A DNA stretch of 64,000 nt from Scylla paramamosain. Its lineage: Eukaryota > Arthropoda > Malacostraca > Decapoda > Portunidae. The notes beneath the pieces were generated by a model. The model saw nothing but the letters and a program-made list of their open reading frames with translations. It did no database searches and was not told where the DNA came from. The stretch covers positions 17,351,650 to 17,415,649 of the forward strand of contig NC_087168.1 of the NCBI RefSeq assembly GCF_035594125.1, written 5' to 3'. Shown here piece after piece: positions 51,601 to 61,750 of the stretch (position 1 is the first letter of the stretch; the number at the start of each line of letters is the position of its first letter). A program made the position numbers and the translations under genes.

Positions 51601-52324
51601 ACAACTATCCCCTCTTCTTCAATGACACTCAACTATCCCCCTCTTCTACACTGAACATCCTTGGTCTGTCCTTTACTTATAATCTGAACTGGAAACTTCA
51701 CATCTCATCTCTAGCTAAAACAGCTTCTATGAAGTTAGGTGTTCTGAGACGTCTCCGCCAGTTTTTCTCACCCCCCCAGCTGCTAACTCTGTACAAGGGC
51801 CTTATCCGTCCATGTATGGAGTATGCTTCACATGTCTGGGGGGGTTCCACTCATACTGCTGTTCTAGACAAGGTGGAATCAAAAGCTTTTCGTCTCATCA
51901 ACTCCTCTCCTCTAACTGACTGTCTTCAGCCTCTCTCTCACCGCCGCAATGTTGCATCTCTAGCTGTCTTCTACCGCTATTTTCATGCTAACTGCTCTTC
52001 TGATCTTGCTAACTGCATGCCTCCCCTCCTTCCGCGGCCTCGCTGCACAAGACTTTCATCTTTCTCTCACTCCTATTCTGTCCACCTCTCTAACGCAAGA
52101 GTTAACCAGTATTCTCAATCATTCATCCCTTTCTCTGGTAAACTCTGGAATTCCTTGCCTGCTTCTGTATTTCCACCTTCCTATGACTTGAATTCCTTCA
52201 AGAGGGAGGTTTCAAGACACTTATCCACCAATTTTTGACCACTGCTTTGACCCTTTTAGGGACTGGCATTTCAGTGGGCATTTTTTTTATTAGATTTTTG
52301 TTGCCCTTGGCCAGTATCCTTCCT

Positions 52325-52372
<48 letters not shown>

Positions 52373-53026
52373 CTGAGACAATGACATTATTTCCTTAAAA
52401 AAAATTATGTCTTTTAAAACTGTATATAATGCTATTTTAATAGTGAAGTGAAGTGATTAAAAAGTTTCTTGCATGGCTCTGCAATAACTAGGGTCATATG
52501 GTGCCAGATTATAAAAATACATAAAAAATACTAGAAATGTCAAAATGAATAGTAAAAAAAAACTAAACTAAAATAAATAAATAAATAAATAAATAAATAA
52601 GATGTGGTTAAAATCAAAATGAACGGAAAAAAAAATAAGATGTGGTAAAAATCTAAAACAATAAAAACTGTAAACTACAAATTTGGCGGGTTGGGATTTG
52701 AACGTATTAATTGCAATGTGGAGATATTGACCACTACTTCAATACAGTCACTCATACCTCCTAAATAAATCCCACACGCCACGCCTCTGCTCCGTCATGG
52801 TGTGCTGGGGGGAAGTGATGCAGGACCCAGTGCTGTGCGTGGCGGGGGCCCAGGGCGTTCCCCTCCTCACACCACCCACAGACCAGGCGGTGACAGCTTT
52901 CCAGGGACATGCCGCAGTGGAGATGAACAGTGTGTTGGTTGCCTCGCCACACCCGCAGACCAATGCCTTCCTGCTGCCGGCCACCAAGCAAGCAAGACCC
53001 GCCCCTCTAGCCAGCACGCCGGTCAT
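45610..53026 (-). CDS. METAP1D: mitochondrial methionine aminopeptidase 1D
   Basis: Type I methionine aminopeptidase that removes initiator Met from mitochondrially made proteins. Exons in transcript order: 53026-52758, 48674-48455, 47925-47734, 47200-47050, 46645-46535, 45821-45610. They join in phase to 384 residues; human METAP1D is 335, and the excess is mostly N-terminal. The first ~90 residues are Ala/Arg/Gly-rich with few acids, fitting a mitochondrial presequence, and run into '[20 protein letters not shown]'. Pita-bread metal ligands are in place: Asp225 ([10 protein letters not shown]), Asp236 (GYHGDCCET), His299 ([11 protein letters not shown]), Glu331 (TVEPVI) and Glu362 (QFEHTVLIT). 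His208 (CHGIP) is the substrate-binding His. Intron 1 (about 4 kb) contains a nearly full-length LINE in the opposite orientation, and intron 4 contains a truncated LINE. The exon 2 donor is GTTTGT, weaker than the others. The acceptor region of exon 3 is duplicated. Confidence 0.95.
46852..47025 (-). mobile_element. 5'-truncated LINE 3' end (family 1)
   Basis: On the minus strand it reads 'ttcaagagggaggtctcaag' then acac, 'gactggcacctt', 'gcccttggccagtgcccctc' then ttacat, and an A-rich tail. This matches the end of the LINE at 52196-52370 with moderate divergence. It lies in METAP1D intron 4, next to exon 4 (47050-47200). Confidence 0.85.
47906..48201. repeat. 147 bp tandem duplication over a splice acceptor
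   Basis: Copy 1, 47906-48052, and copy 2, 48053-48201, both contain 'ggtcatgccagcctgggt', 'gagtaaatca' or 'tagtaaatcaa', 'aataatttgca' or 'aacaatttgca', and 'cttctaat' or 'tttctaat'. The METAP1D exon 3 acceptor and its first 12-14 bases are therefore present twice. Confidence 0.85.
48978..49013 (+). repeat. three 12 bp tandem copies (attatggaaatg)
   Basis: The unit attatggaaatg occurs three times in a row and abuts the palindrome at 49014. It may be the 5' end of the LINE or the flank of its insertion site. Confidence 0.9.
49014..49060. repeat. perfect 22 bp inverted repeat, 3 bp centre
   Basis: Left arm 49014-49035 (beginning cggcaggtgtctactg) is exactly complementary to 49039-49060 (ending cagtagacacctgccg), with agg between. 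It would form a stable hairpin or cruciform. It sits at the apparent 5' boundary of the LINE, about 220 bp before its ORF. Confidence 0.97.
49278..52238 (+). pseudogene. LINE endonuclease-reverse transcriptase ORF, one in-frame stop
   Basis: From the ATG at 49278 the frame stays open for 987 codons apart from a single TAA at 51564-51566 (codon 763), then continues in the same frame to a stop at 52236-52238. Endonuclease marks are '[12 protein letters not shown]', 'LFLTETQVS', '[14 protein letters not shown]' and '[10 protein letters not shown]'. Reverse-transcriptase marks are '[13 protein letters not shown]', '[20 protein letters not shown]', '[13 protein letters not shown]', '[14 protein letters not shown]', '[20 protein letters not shown]' and the catalytic 'HSYADDTTL'. 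The C-terminal part includes '[19 protein letters not shown]' and '[13 protein letters not shown]'. The stop falls after NASKT, where related elements usually read through, so it looks like one nonsense change in a young copy. Confidence 0.93.
52371..52757. other. rest of METAP1D intron 1
   Basis: AT-rich with an (AAAT)n tract near 52572-52600. At 52685-52752 the minus strand carries a tRNA-like remnant: 'tagtggtcaatat' and 'gttcaaatccc' resemble A and B boxes, but their spacing (about 33 bases) is too short for a normal tRNA. Confidence 0.4.
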
Positions 53027-54783
53027 CTCGCCTCACCTTGGCCTCAGCTGACTTCAGTGACTTCCTCTACAATTCTACATACACTTATGAATTTAGAAAT
53101 GGACGGAAAACGCTAAGATAACTCGTAGTTCCATAAATATAAATGTGACGAAATTATTCACGTTAAAGATGGTCTATGAGGGAGTTTTTAGAGATTTTAT
53201 ACATGTAAACACAGTGCTGTTACAAAGGTGTTACTCTCAGGCATCATCACCATCGTCATCATCATCATTAGCAACAATAATTTCGGTACTGTTCTCTATT
53301 TGCAGTTGGCAGCAGCCATGTCTATAATAATTGGTACGTAATTCTTCGAATGACAAATCTGAATTCAGTTTTAGTAGGAAAAACACAAGCTGTTTCTAAC
53401 AAATTGAACATTATGAGTACATGTATTTCAGAAATACTTCCATCCACTCTAGCTAGCTGGCTGGCGAATTCTAGAAACACTATGTTTCATTGTTATTTAC
53501 GTAATTATAAACCTGTATATATAATTTCAATCAGGGAAAAAGTAAATAGATAAATAAAAGAAATAGATAAGAGTAATGATGTATATAAACAGCGAGGTGT
53601 ACATTATTACCCACCAAAATGATAAATAAATAATACAGCTAGGTAGAGTGAGACGGGTGTATTTCTGTAACTTTATTGTAATTTGTAAGGTAAAAAAATT
53701 CCTCACCTCTGAACCTCTCATCTTCTCTCCTATCCCCTTAAAAAAAGCATCACCCAAATAGTTGATACATGATAGATATTGTAATATGTAGTAAAGGCTG
53801 TAACTGGTTATTTTTTTATGCTTAATGTTTGACCATCCCTACCTCAGAAAAAAAAGCATATGATCAAAATAAAACCAATGAAATAACATATGTGGTAGCT
53901 TTTATTTATATTTTGCAGACACCACTTAAAAAAAAAGATCCGCCAGGCTGGATGGAAGGGAGGGAGGGGATGGGGGGAACACTGCCTTACCAATAATGTT
54001 ACAATTCGGTACTGGGACACATTACAGCTTAGGTCGTGGCTACATACGTACATATACTTAAAAGAGAGTTAATTTGATTTTCTTAATCATTCAAACTCGT
54101 TTCCCAGTGGTTCTCATTTTCATATGCGTGTTCCATCCATTCAAAGAGAGAAGAAACAAAGGAGCAGATTCTCCAAACATCATGAATTTTCCTTCTTCAT
54201 TTTTTAATTTGTCTTTTTTTTTTTCCCTATTACTAGAAAATAATGTCTTCGTCAAACAGAAGCCCCGATTGTTCGAGACTAGTCGAGACGAGGGTTTAGG
54301 GATGGATGGCGTGAGGTGATATTTACATATGGTATTTTCTGGGCCCATGCAGGCGCCGACATGCAGAGTGACGGACGTGATATGGCACCGAAGCAGCAGA
54401 GACCAAGGGGGAGCAAGAGTGAGAATTGAGAACCTAACCAGCGTGCGTGTGGCAGTCCGGGGTGAGTGTTGTGTTGATGTGAATGTAAATGTGTGGGTCT
54501 CGCCATTGTAACAACCGCTCCGAATGTGTTGTTTCCATGTTATTAGTTTCTTTTATTTCTTCTCTGGTGTTGTCCACGTTACTAGTGTGTTGTGATGTTT
54601 TGTTGTGGTCAGAATTAGTGATGGTGACGACGAGAGATTAATACCTCTGTGTTGTGTCATTCAGAAAACGTAGAGCATAGGGCGTAGCAGGGAAAATATT
54701 GAATGCACGTGATTTTGACCCTCCTACGATGCACTTATTGTCATGATGATTAAATTAGCTACATGGAAAATACCTACGAATAC

Positions 54784-55050
54784 TGTAAACCACGTAGACT
54801 CTTGTATATCATATCAAACACCATACATGATCATACCAGCCTAGTGCGTCTGTAACTACGTAAACTCTTGTAGACAATCCATATCAAGCACCATATATTA
54901 TTATAATAGTCTAGTGGGACTATAAATTACGTATACTCTCGTACACAGTCCACATGAACAACCAGACACACTCCTGCTAGCCTGGTGCGTCTGTAAACAA
55001 TGTGAACACTTATAAACTCCATGCCGCACCTTACCGCGCTAGCATAGATC
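54784..55050 (+). repeat. minisatellite, four ~70 bp units
   Basis: Units start at 54784, 54851, 54921 and 54992. Each begins 'tgtaa' or 'tataa', has an 'acgta' (or atgtga) core followed by 'actctt' or 'actctc', a middle 'caccata'-like part and, in the first three, ends 'cctagtgcgtc', 'tctagtgggac' or 'cctggtgcgtc'. Unit 4 is shorter and most diverged. Confidence 0.8.
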
Positions 55051-55512
55051 GTTCAGTGACTCGCCTCAAACGACCGGCTCCTTTCTGCACGTTAGGATAT
55101 CGTGCTGCAGTGTGGAAGTGCATGCCTCCACACCAGCTGCTTTTTTCCCCGCTAGGTGCGCCTGTGGCAATGTAGAGGAGGAGGAGAACGTAAAGGAAGC
55201 AGGCAGTTTAACGATGCGTGTGGGGACCGGGAAGTGAATCTGTCACATGAGATTCTGGGATGATGCTGCTGTTCTGTGTTTCCTGGAAGTGTATCAGCAA
55301 GCCTCTTCATTGCGTCACCCGTGTTAATCTCCTGTAGTCTTCCCAGCATCACCAGGTTGTACGTACACGCAGTCTTCAGAGGTATCCGTGAACTTTCTGA
55401 GACCTTTCATGCGACTTTATCAAACGTAAGGGGAATGTACATATAAGCAAGTGTTTAAATCTTTCACTGCGACATGCAACACTCCACAACACTAAAAGCA
55501 AGGGATGAAATC

Positions 55513-55580
55513 ATTCAGGGACTGCCACGTGTAGGCCTGATAGCTTCTTGCAGCTTCCCTTATTTCTTATGTTCTTATGT
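55513..55580 (+). mobile_element. LINE tail fragment (family 2)
   Basis: Carries 'cagggactgccacgtgtagg' then cctgatagcttcttgcagct, tccc and 'ttatttcttatgttcttatg', a 3' UTR tail without coding sequence. Same family as 39101-39250. Confidence 0.7.
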
Positions 55581-55979
55581 AATCGTTATAAGCATCATTA
55601 AGAAAGAAGGAATCGAAAAAAAAAAAAAAAAAAGATTTTGCAGCTTCTAGTCAGTATAATGTTTGGATGTGGCTGTAGAACGAGAATAAATGTGTCAGAA
55701 TGGTTAAGGATTAAGGAAAGATGGGCCAAATAGCACTGAGAGGGTCAAAGGAAATCGAGTGACGAAGAGAGTTTGTCGGCAGAAATAGTCGATTTACTGC
55801 CAACTCCTCTTCAGATTACGTGTCTATCCAATAGTTTACTGGAAAATGTTGACAAGTTTACTCATTCTAATATTGACTCCGTTTAGTTTGTCTTGCAGGA
55901 CAGTAAAAAAAAAAAAAAAATAATAGTTATTATATGTTTTCCTTGATAGTAACGCTAACTAATGTATATTGTCGTGTTG

Positions 55980-56410
55980 CAGTTCATTGTTTTTATTTCT
56001 TCATTCCTCATTTTCTTTCTATAGCTTTTCTTTCCTTTTCTATTGTTTTTTTTATTTTCTTTTCTCGCTTCTTGTCTTTTATATTGTTTGTTTTTCACTT
56101 CTCTTATTTCTTGTTTTCTTCTCTCTTCTTTTCTGCCCTTTTGTCTTTATTCGTTTCTCGTGTCCTCCTGTCTTCTCACATTTTCTTTTCTTTGTTTTTT
56201 TCTCTTGTCTTCTTTACTTTCTTCTCGTTTTCCTTTTTCTTGTATTCTTTTATCTCTTGTATCGTCTTTTCTTCTCTCTTGTAGCTTGTTTATTTGTTTC
56301 TCATGTCCACTTTTACTCTCCTTTGTTTCTTTATTTCTCTCTTTTCTACTGTTTCTTATTAATTTGTTTCTCATTTCTTCTTTCTTCTATTTCTTCTCTC
56401 TTATGGCATC
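55980..56410 (+). repeat. ~430 bp pyrimidine-rich low-complexity tract
   Basis: The plus strand is almost all T and C with scattered G. All three plus frames stay open for 110-170 codons as Phe/Ser/Leu-rich ORFs, which is the signature of composition and not of coding. Confidence 0.85.
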
Positions 56411-57914
56411 TTCATATATTCATTACAACACTATAATAATATACTCTAGAAGTGACAGACAGACAGACAGACAGCCAACCAGGCAGACTTCAACCAGACG
56501 GTATTACAAAAATATAGTAACGATAATACTAATGATAATGGTAATGTAACTCAAGATATCACAAGCTGTCAGTATATACAAGATGGCGTGGCAAACAGCG
56601 GCAGCAACACATCAGTATTCTGTACAGTCGTGGTCAGAAGTGAAATAAATTGTACTCCCTTCCATTGTTTTCCGTTTTCTTTCAACTCATTCCGCGCCTT
56701 AACTCCACTATATTAAAAAAAGCTCTAGTTGAAGTTACACGGGTTTTTAAGAGTGATTTTATGGCTTTAATGACAGATAAGGATTTTTTTTTACATCATT
56801 AACAGGAAAAAACACTCTTGAGAAGCCGGATAATAATCTCTGGGGCTTTGGAAAATAGTCGTGATGAGAGAGCAAACCGTTTCAAAATACGAGCCTATCT
56901 CTTGTATTCAACAGGCTGTAGTGGAAGTTACTGAGAATTTCCAAAGGTGTTTTACGACTCTAGTGTAACAGCGTTTCTGCATCATCTATAGGAAAAACAC
57001 TCATGAAAACCCCGACTAATTTATCGAAACTTAAGAGAATAAAAGTGAAAGTTTATAACAAACATCCTCGTGAGTTTGTCAAAAGTAGTGCTCTCATTAG
57101 GACTATTTTCAAACGCCGCGAATGATCAGTCTGGTTACGTGAAGTGTTTTCTCTCTGGCAATATAGTATCCTTGTCCAACTGTCACTACAATTAACGTTC
57201 ACTATAACTGTTAACAATAGAAGAGATAAGACGCTGAAACGTTTGAGAATGGTGTTATTTTTCCACCCAAGGCTCAAAGGAAGCGAGTCCTACTTGACAT
57301 GTCTAGGCTTCCATTTGTCGCTGCCGCTGCTTGAAGACCTTAACATTAGAAAGCATCAGGCAAGAGGAGGGCAATGTGAGGCTGGGGTGAAGCAATCTCG
57401 CGTGACTTGTTTCTGCAGCACCGTCTACCCTTGACTCGCTGCTTCCACCCGCGGCAGGGCAGGGAAGCAGCAGCAGGGGAAGGGCACCTGCACACGCCCA
57501 AGTTGCCGCTAAGCCGTGGTGTTGGTGAGCGGGTGTCGCCAGCACGGAGGAGGGGTTCAGTAATAAGTTATTGATGAGGGGCGCGTCCGTGTGTGGATGT
57601 AAGGACTGTGGGACGGATGTTTTTGTTAGCGTGTGTGTCAAGTGTTGTGTAAGGCGTCGTATCGGAAGGTATGGTTGTCATGTATACATTGTGTGGAGAG
57701 AGAAGAGTGTGCGTTTCACATACCCAGGGCGAGTCTGTATGATTGTATGTATGAAACTTTTTTTGTTTATATTTACATGTGCAGAAGAGCATGGACACAT
57801 TCATATAGCAGCTTCGGAAGAGAATAAAGAACACAAAACAGGATATGGACGGACGGGACAGAAACAACAGGGACAATATTGACATGAGCGTGAGTCGCGT
57901 CGCGGTAAGGAGTC

Positions 57915-58456
57915 TCAACGTATGCTGATGAGGGGCGGGAAGAGCTGCGGCTGCTGGGGCTTCTCGTTGGCGAGCGGCAGCACTCCCGCGTTGACCGCAG
58001 GCACGGGGTTCACCAGCAGCTCGTCCACAGAGTTAGACTGAGGCGAGGTGAAGGGACGCTGCGGCAGGCCGGTGGTCAGCGGCCGTGGGGGAGGTGCTCG
58101 CGGCGCCTGAGGCTGAGGCTGGAGCTGGGGAGGGGGCTGGGGTGGTCTGGGCCTTGTGGTGGTGAGCTGCGGCCTTGCCCGGGGCGGCGGTGGCGGCGGT
58201 GGTGTCATGCCAATAATGTTGTTGTCGCTGAGGTCCGGGAGTGGCGCAGGGAAGCCTTGGGAAGGGAAGGACTGCTGTGGAGAGGGACGAGGCGGGCCTT
58301 GCGGTGGCTGCTGCGGCGAGGGGGCGTTCAGGATGGTGTCTGGGCGTGGCGCGCCGAAGTTGGCCAGGTCAGGAGGAGACGGCACGAAGGGACGCTGAGT
58401 CTGTGGCTGAGGGAGGAGGAAAGGTCCGCTTTCTTTAATATGCACATGGGTACTTC

Positions 58457-58550
<94 letters not shown>

Positions 58551-59072
58551 ACATAGAATAAAAAAATAAGTGAACCAGTAATCAAACAGTAGTGACATGA
58601 CAGAACGTACAGTACATACACTGAAGCAAACACACTGGACAGACTGAAGCAAGCACATTGGGCTGACTGGACTGAATTAATGCGAAGTCAGGCTGGTCCT
58701 TGTGCTACTTAGACGAGTAGGCGCCGTGAGAATGTCATGCAGAAGTGTACACGTGGAGGTATTAGACTGTACTATCTGCCTTAAATGTGCACCTTGATGA
58801 ATTATGATGAATGAAAGGTGATACAGTAGTAGTAGTGGTGGTGGTGGTGGTGGTGGTGGTGGTACATACGAGTACGAACTTAAACTAAGGGAAGCTGCAT
58901 GAAACCATCAGAGCTACACGTGGCAGTTCTTGTATAAAACCTACCTACCTATTCCCACCCATCATCCTTATCTATATACCTGCCTAATGTCCTTTCAAAG
59001 CTCCGCAATGACTCAGCACTGCTACCAACCTGATTAATGAGTCTATTCCATTCACCCATCACTCTGAGAACC

Positions 59073-59162
<90 letters not shown>

Positions 59163-59199
59163 GTTGAAGTTAAAGTTGAAGTAGCAGCAGCTGGAGTGA

Positions 59200-59232
<33 letters not shown>

Positions 59233-59288
59233 CAGTGATAATGGTTGTCGTCGTCGTCAGTTGAATATATAAAAAATAAAACCTCACT

Positions 59289-59323
<35 letters not shown>

Positions 59324-59726
59324 AGCCAGCCAGCCATACATTTTCGTTGCCCCAGGATCAGCTACTCGCATTAACCCCTCGTAGACGGCTGATGATGATA
59401 AATAAGGTCTGGCGAGCCACTCTAATACCAGGACACGCTTTCATACGAGCGGCGAGAGTAATAAAGGCCCGCCGCGTCGTCCACCCTGGGAGAAGCGAAG
59501 CAGTGTCACCAGTTCCGCCATGACTGTGTGTGGAAAGTGCCTGTGTGCTGGTGTTGTTGTTGTTGTTGTTGTTGCTACTATTACTACTATTGCTACTACT
59601 GTTTCTGATCCTCCTCCTCCTCCTCCTCCTCTTCCTCTTCCTCTTCCTCTTCCTCCTCCTCCTCCTCCTCCTCCTCCTCCTCCTCCTCCTCCTCCTCCTC
59701 CTCCTCCTCCTCCTCCTCCTCCTCCA

Positions 59727-59758
<32 letters not shown>

Positions 59759-59824
59759 CGCCAGTATTACTCTTACTATTACTTTTACTACCATCACCAC
59801 CAACACCACCAACAACAACAACAT

Positions 59825-59898
<74 letters not shown>

Positions 59899-60845
59899 AA
59901 CTACCACTACTCCACGCAGATCTCACAGTTTTATCATTTCTCATGACAAACGCCTTGCTGACATCACCTTAGCAAAGTCACCTTTAAACAATGCCTCGTA
60001 TTCCTTTCATTCATCTTAACACTAACAAAAAAAACGTGGCTTTTACTGACGATTAACCAACTGCAGTGTAAAAGAGAAGCATAAAGGCGTCATTTACAGC
60101 CACTATTGTTCGTTGAGAGGTATGGATGATTGGAGCGGTAATATAGATAGCGCATGTGTTTAGTGTAAGTGGAAGCACTGTGTTTGCATCCCTTGAACAA
60201 TGAAGGGAGTTGAAGTGAAGGAGAGCGTGGATGTTTGTGGTGTGTGGCACGGCAGAAGGAGGGCGAGAACCAGGCCGTGTGTGGAGTGTGTGGTGGGATG
60301 CAGGTGTCCAGGTGTGTGTGTGTGGCGCGAATATCCCATGCCTCCTGCTGTGTTAGGCGCGGCAGACAAGCGGCTGGGGTGTGCCGGTAACCCTGCATGC
60401 TAATATAACAGGAAAACAACGACAAGGAACGGTGAGAGTAGGAACAGCGCGTCTTCAATATTACTACCTTAATGAAAGTTAATGATAGGTTAAATTCAAA
60501 GACCGGCTGAGATGCTGCGTTAATCTTGCGTGTCAATATAGGATTAAAACACCGACAAGGACCAGCGGGGAGGTGAATCGATGTATCTTCAACGTTACAA
60601 TCTTATAAGTTTAATTGAGTGACCCACAGCTATAACCAACATTCAGCATCACTTACAGGTCTGGGCTGGGGCGAGGGCGGGGGCTGGAACACTTGCTGCT
60701 TGGGGGGCCGGGCTGGCTGGGACTGGAAAACTTGCTGGGGTGGAGACGGGGCAGGAGGTGGAGGGGGAGGGGGTGCTTGCTGCTGGAACACTTGTGGAGG
60801 AGGCGGCGGTGCTGACTGGAAGGCTTGGGGTGGTGGCCGCTGGTT
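57915..60845 (-). CDS. proline/glutamine-rich protein, 3' end only
   Basis: Two exons seen, in transcript order: 60845-60657 (63 codons, acceptor ctccccgcag, donor gtaagt) and 58400-57915 (161 residues plus stop, acceptor gccacag; a CAG six bases earlier is an in-frame alternative). Both are phase 0. The first exon has repeated Q-V/A-F-Q motifs between proline runs (QAFQSAPPPPPQVFQQQ). The second is Pro/Gln/Arg-rich with 'PPPPPPPRARPQ' and ends 'VNAGVLPLANEKPQQPQLFP' then PLISIR. I recognise no domain; such sequence occurs in scaffold, RNA-binding and secreted structural proteins. Upstream exons must lie above 60845, possibly beyond the window; one weak candidate is near 63470-63510. The clean frame through 161 Pro-rich codons and matching phases argue that it is real. 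The intron between them carries (GA)n and TCC/CTA arrays. Confidence 0.55.
58459..58547 (+). repeat. (GA)n array next to a Pro-rich gene acceptor
   Basis: About 89 bp of GA on the plus strand, i.e. CT in the transcript, ending about 58 bp upstream of the last exon's acceptor. Confidence 0.97.
58879..59073 (-). mobile_element. LINE 3' end (family 2), truncated
   Basis: On the minus strand it encodes 'MGEWNRLINQVGSSAESLRS' followed by FERTLGRYIDKDDGWE and a stop, then a tail with 'actgccacgtgtagct' and 'tgcagcttccc'. It is the longest coding remnant of this family in the window, cut at its 5' side by a (GA)n array starting at 59073. Confidence 0.75.
59073..59320. repeat. (GA)n, (GTA)n and (GA)n cluster
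   Basis: (GA)n at 59073-59159, (AGT)n at about 59199-59232 and a second (GA)n at about 59293-59320, followed by three GCCA units. Confidence 0.93.
59601..59900 (+). repeat. (TCC)n and (CTA)n triplet arrays
   Basis: A ~125 bp TCC/CTT-type array (59601-59725) is followed by CTA arrays at 59728-59758 and 59824-59900 with mixed CAC/ACA triplets between. All frames are open as homopolymer-like proteins; I do not call a gene. Confidence 0.95.
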
Positions 60846-60862
60846 CTGCGGGGAGAGAGGTA

Positions 60863-60867
<5 letters not shown>

Positions 60868-60941
<74 letters not shown>
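60868..60941 (+). repeat. (GA)n array abutting a Pro-rich gene acceptor
   Basis: CT in the transcript. It ends about 22 bases before the exon at 60845 and so extends that exon's polypyrimidine tract. Confidence 0.95.
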
Positions 60942-60945
<4 letters not shown>

Positions 60946-61748
60946 ACGGGAAAATTAGAGACAGACAGATATGAAAAGATAGTCAGATAAAGAGATAGAC
61001 AGAAAGGTAGACATACAGATAGACAGAAAAATATGTGTGGTCAGAAAAAGACAGGTATACTGAAAAAAAAGGACATACTCGTATGAAAATAGAGACAGAC
61101 ACAAAACAAAAGACAGACTAACAGATTGAAAAGAAGTAGATGAGTTGACAGAATAGATATAAAAAAAATAGAAAAAAAGACAGAAAACTGAAAATAAAGG
61201 ACAGACAGGAAAAAAAGACAAAAAAAAAAAAAAAATAGAAAGGCAGACAAACAGACAGACAGACAGAAAGACGAACATGTAAGAAATAAAAATCATGTCC
61301 TAAACCAGAATACAGAAGAAACGTTTAAATATTATACATCTGTACATCAGGTTAAAAACAAACAGAGGAGTCTACAGTCTTCTACAGTAACTCTTCACCT
61401 CACAAGCGATTCACTGTACAAATATTCACAAAGCTATTAAAGATATACATATTTCCTCACTTCATTCACATTCCACGGCTTACGACAAAACAAAAATACA
61501 AAACAAGAACAAACAAAAGCAAAAAAAAACAAAAAACAAAGGGAAGTCACAGAGAAAATAAAAAGAGGGAAGGAAGAAAAAAGAGAGAGAAAGAGAAAGG
61601 GAGAGAGTGTTATCTCCCTCTGCTATCTCCCTCCTTCCCTTCCTCCCTTTCTTCCTCTCCTCTCCTCAGTTTTTTTTCTCTTTTTTTTTCCGGGACCACA
61701 AAATCATAATGAGTTAGTTTTGTTTTGTGGTTCGTCTGAGAGTAATTA

Positions 61749-61750
<2 letters not shown>
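60942..61750. other. purine-rich low-complexity spacer
   Basis: About 60955-61270 is a degenerate (GACA)/(AGAT)-type purine-rich tract. 61500-61600 is A-rich and 61610-61690 pyrimidine-rich. No gene recognised. Confidence 0.6.

Larger units (their letters stand above)
49014..52370 (+). mobile_element. near full-length non-LTR retrotransposon (family 1)
   Basis: An insertion of about 3.3 kb in METAP1D intron 1, opposite to the gene. It has a 5' UTR of about 220-260 bp, one long frame with an apurinic-type endonuclease followed by reverse transcriptase, a ~130 bp 3' UTR ending 'gcccttggccagtatccttc' then ctacat, and a ~42 bp A tract. No LTRs and no RNase H domain were seen. The layout suits the Jockey/CR1-like group, but I cannot place the clade. 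Target-site duplications were not found with confidence and the exact 5' boundary is uncertain. Confidence 0.93.
53027..57914. other. long spacer, no supported gene
   Basis: The left end should be the METAP1D promoter. The rest holds a possible short exon near 54355-54417, a ~70 bp minisatellite (54784-55050), a LINE tail (55513-55580), A tracts at about 55617-55633 and 55905-55921, a pyrimidine-rich tract (55980-56410) with a (GACA)n run at 56456-56474, and a GC-rich block at 57.3-57.6 kb that may be 3' UTR of the proline-rich gene. Confidence 0.5.

Noticed and set aside
52685..52752. Possible tRNA gene on the minus strand next to METAP1D exon 1
   Set aside because: A- and B-box-like sequences are only about 33 bases apart and no cloverleaf can be drawn; at best a remnant.
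55934..56549. Three overlapping Phe/Leu/Ser-rich ORFs resembling membrane proteins
   Set aside because: All three frames are open because the strand is nearly pure pyrimidine; hydrophobicity is a by-product of T-rich codons.
59441..59972. Overlapping 138-167 codon ORFs on both strands
   Set aside because: They are translations of TCC and CTA triplet arrays (poly-Leu, poly-Pro, poly-Thr, poly-Val and poly-Gly), with no unique coding sequence.
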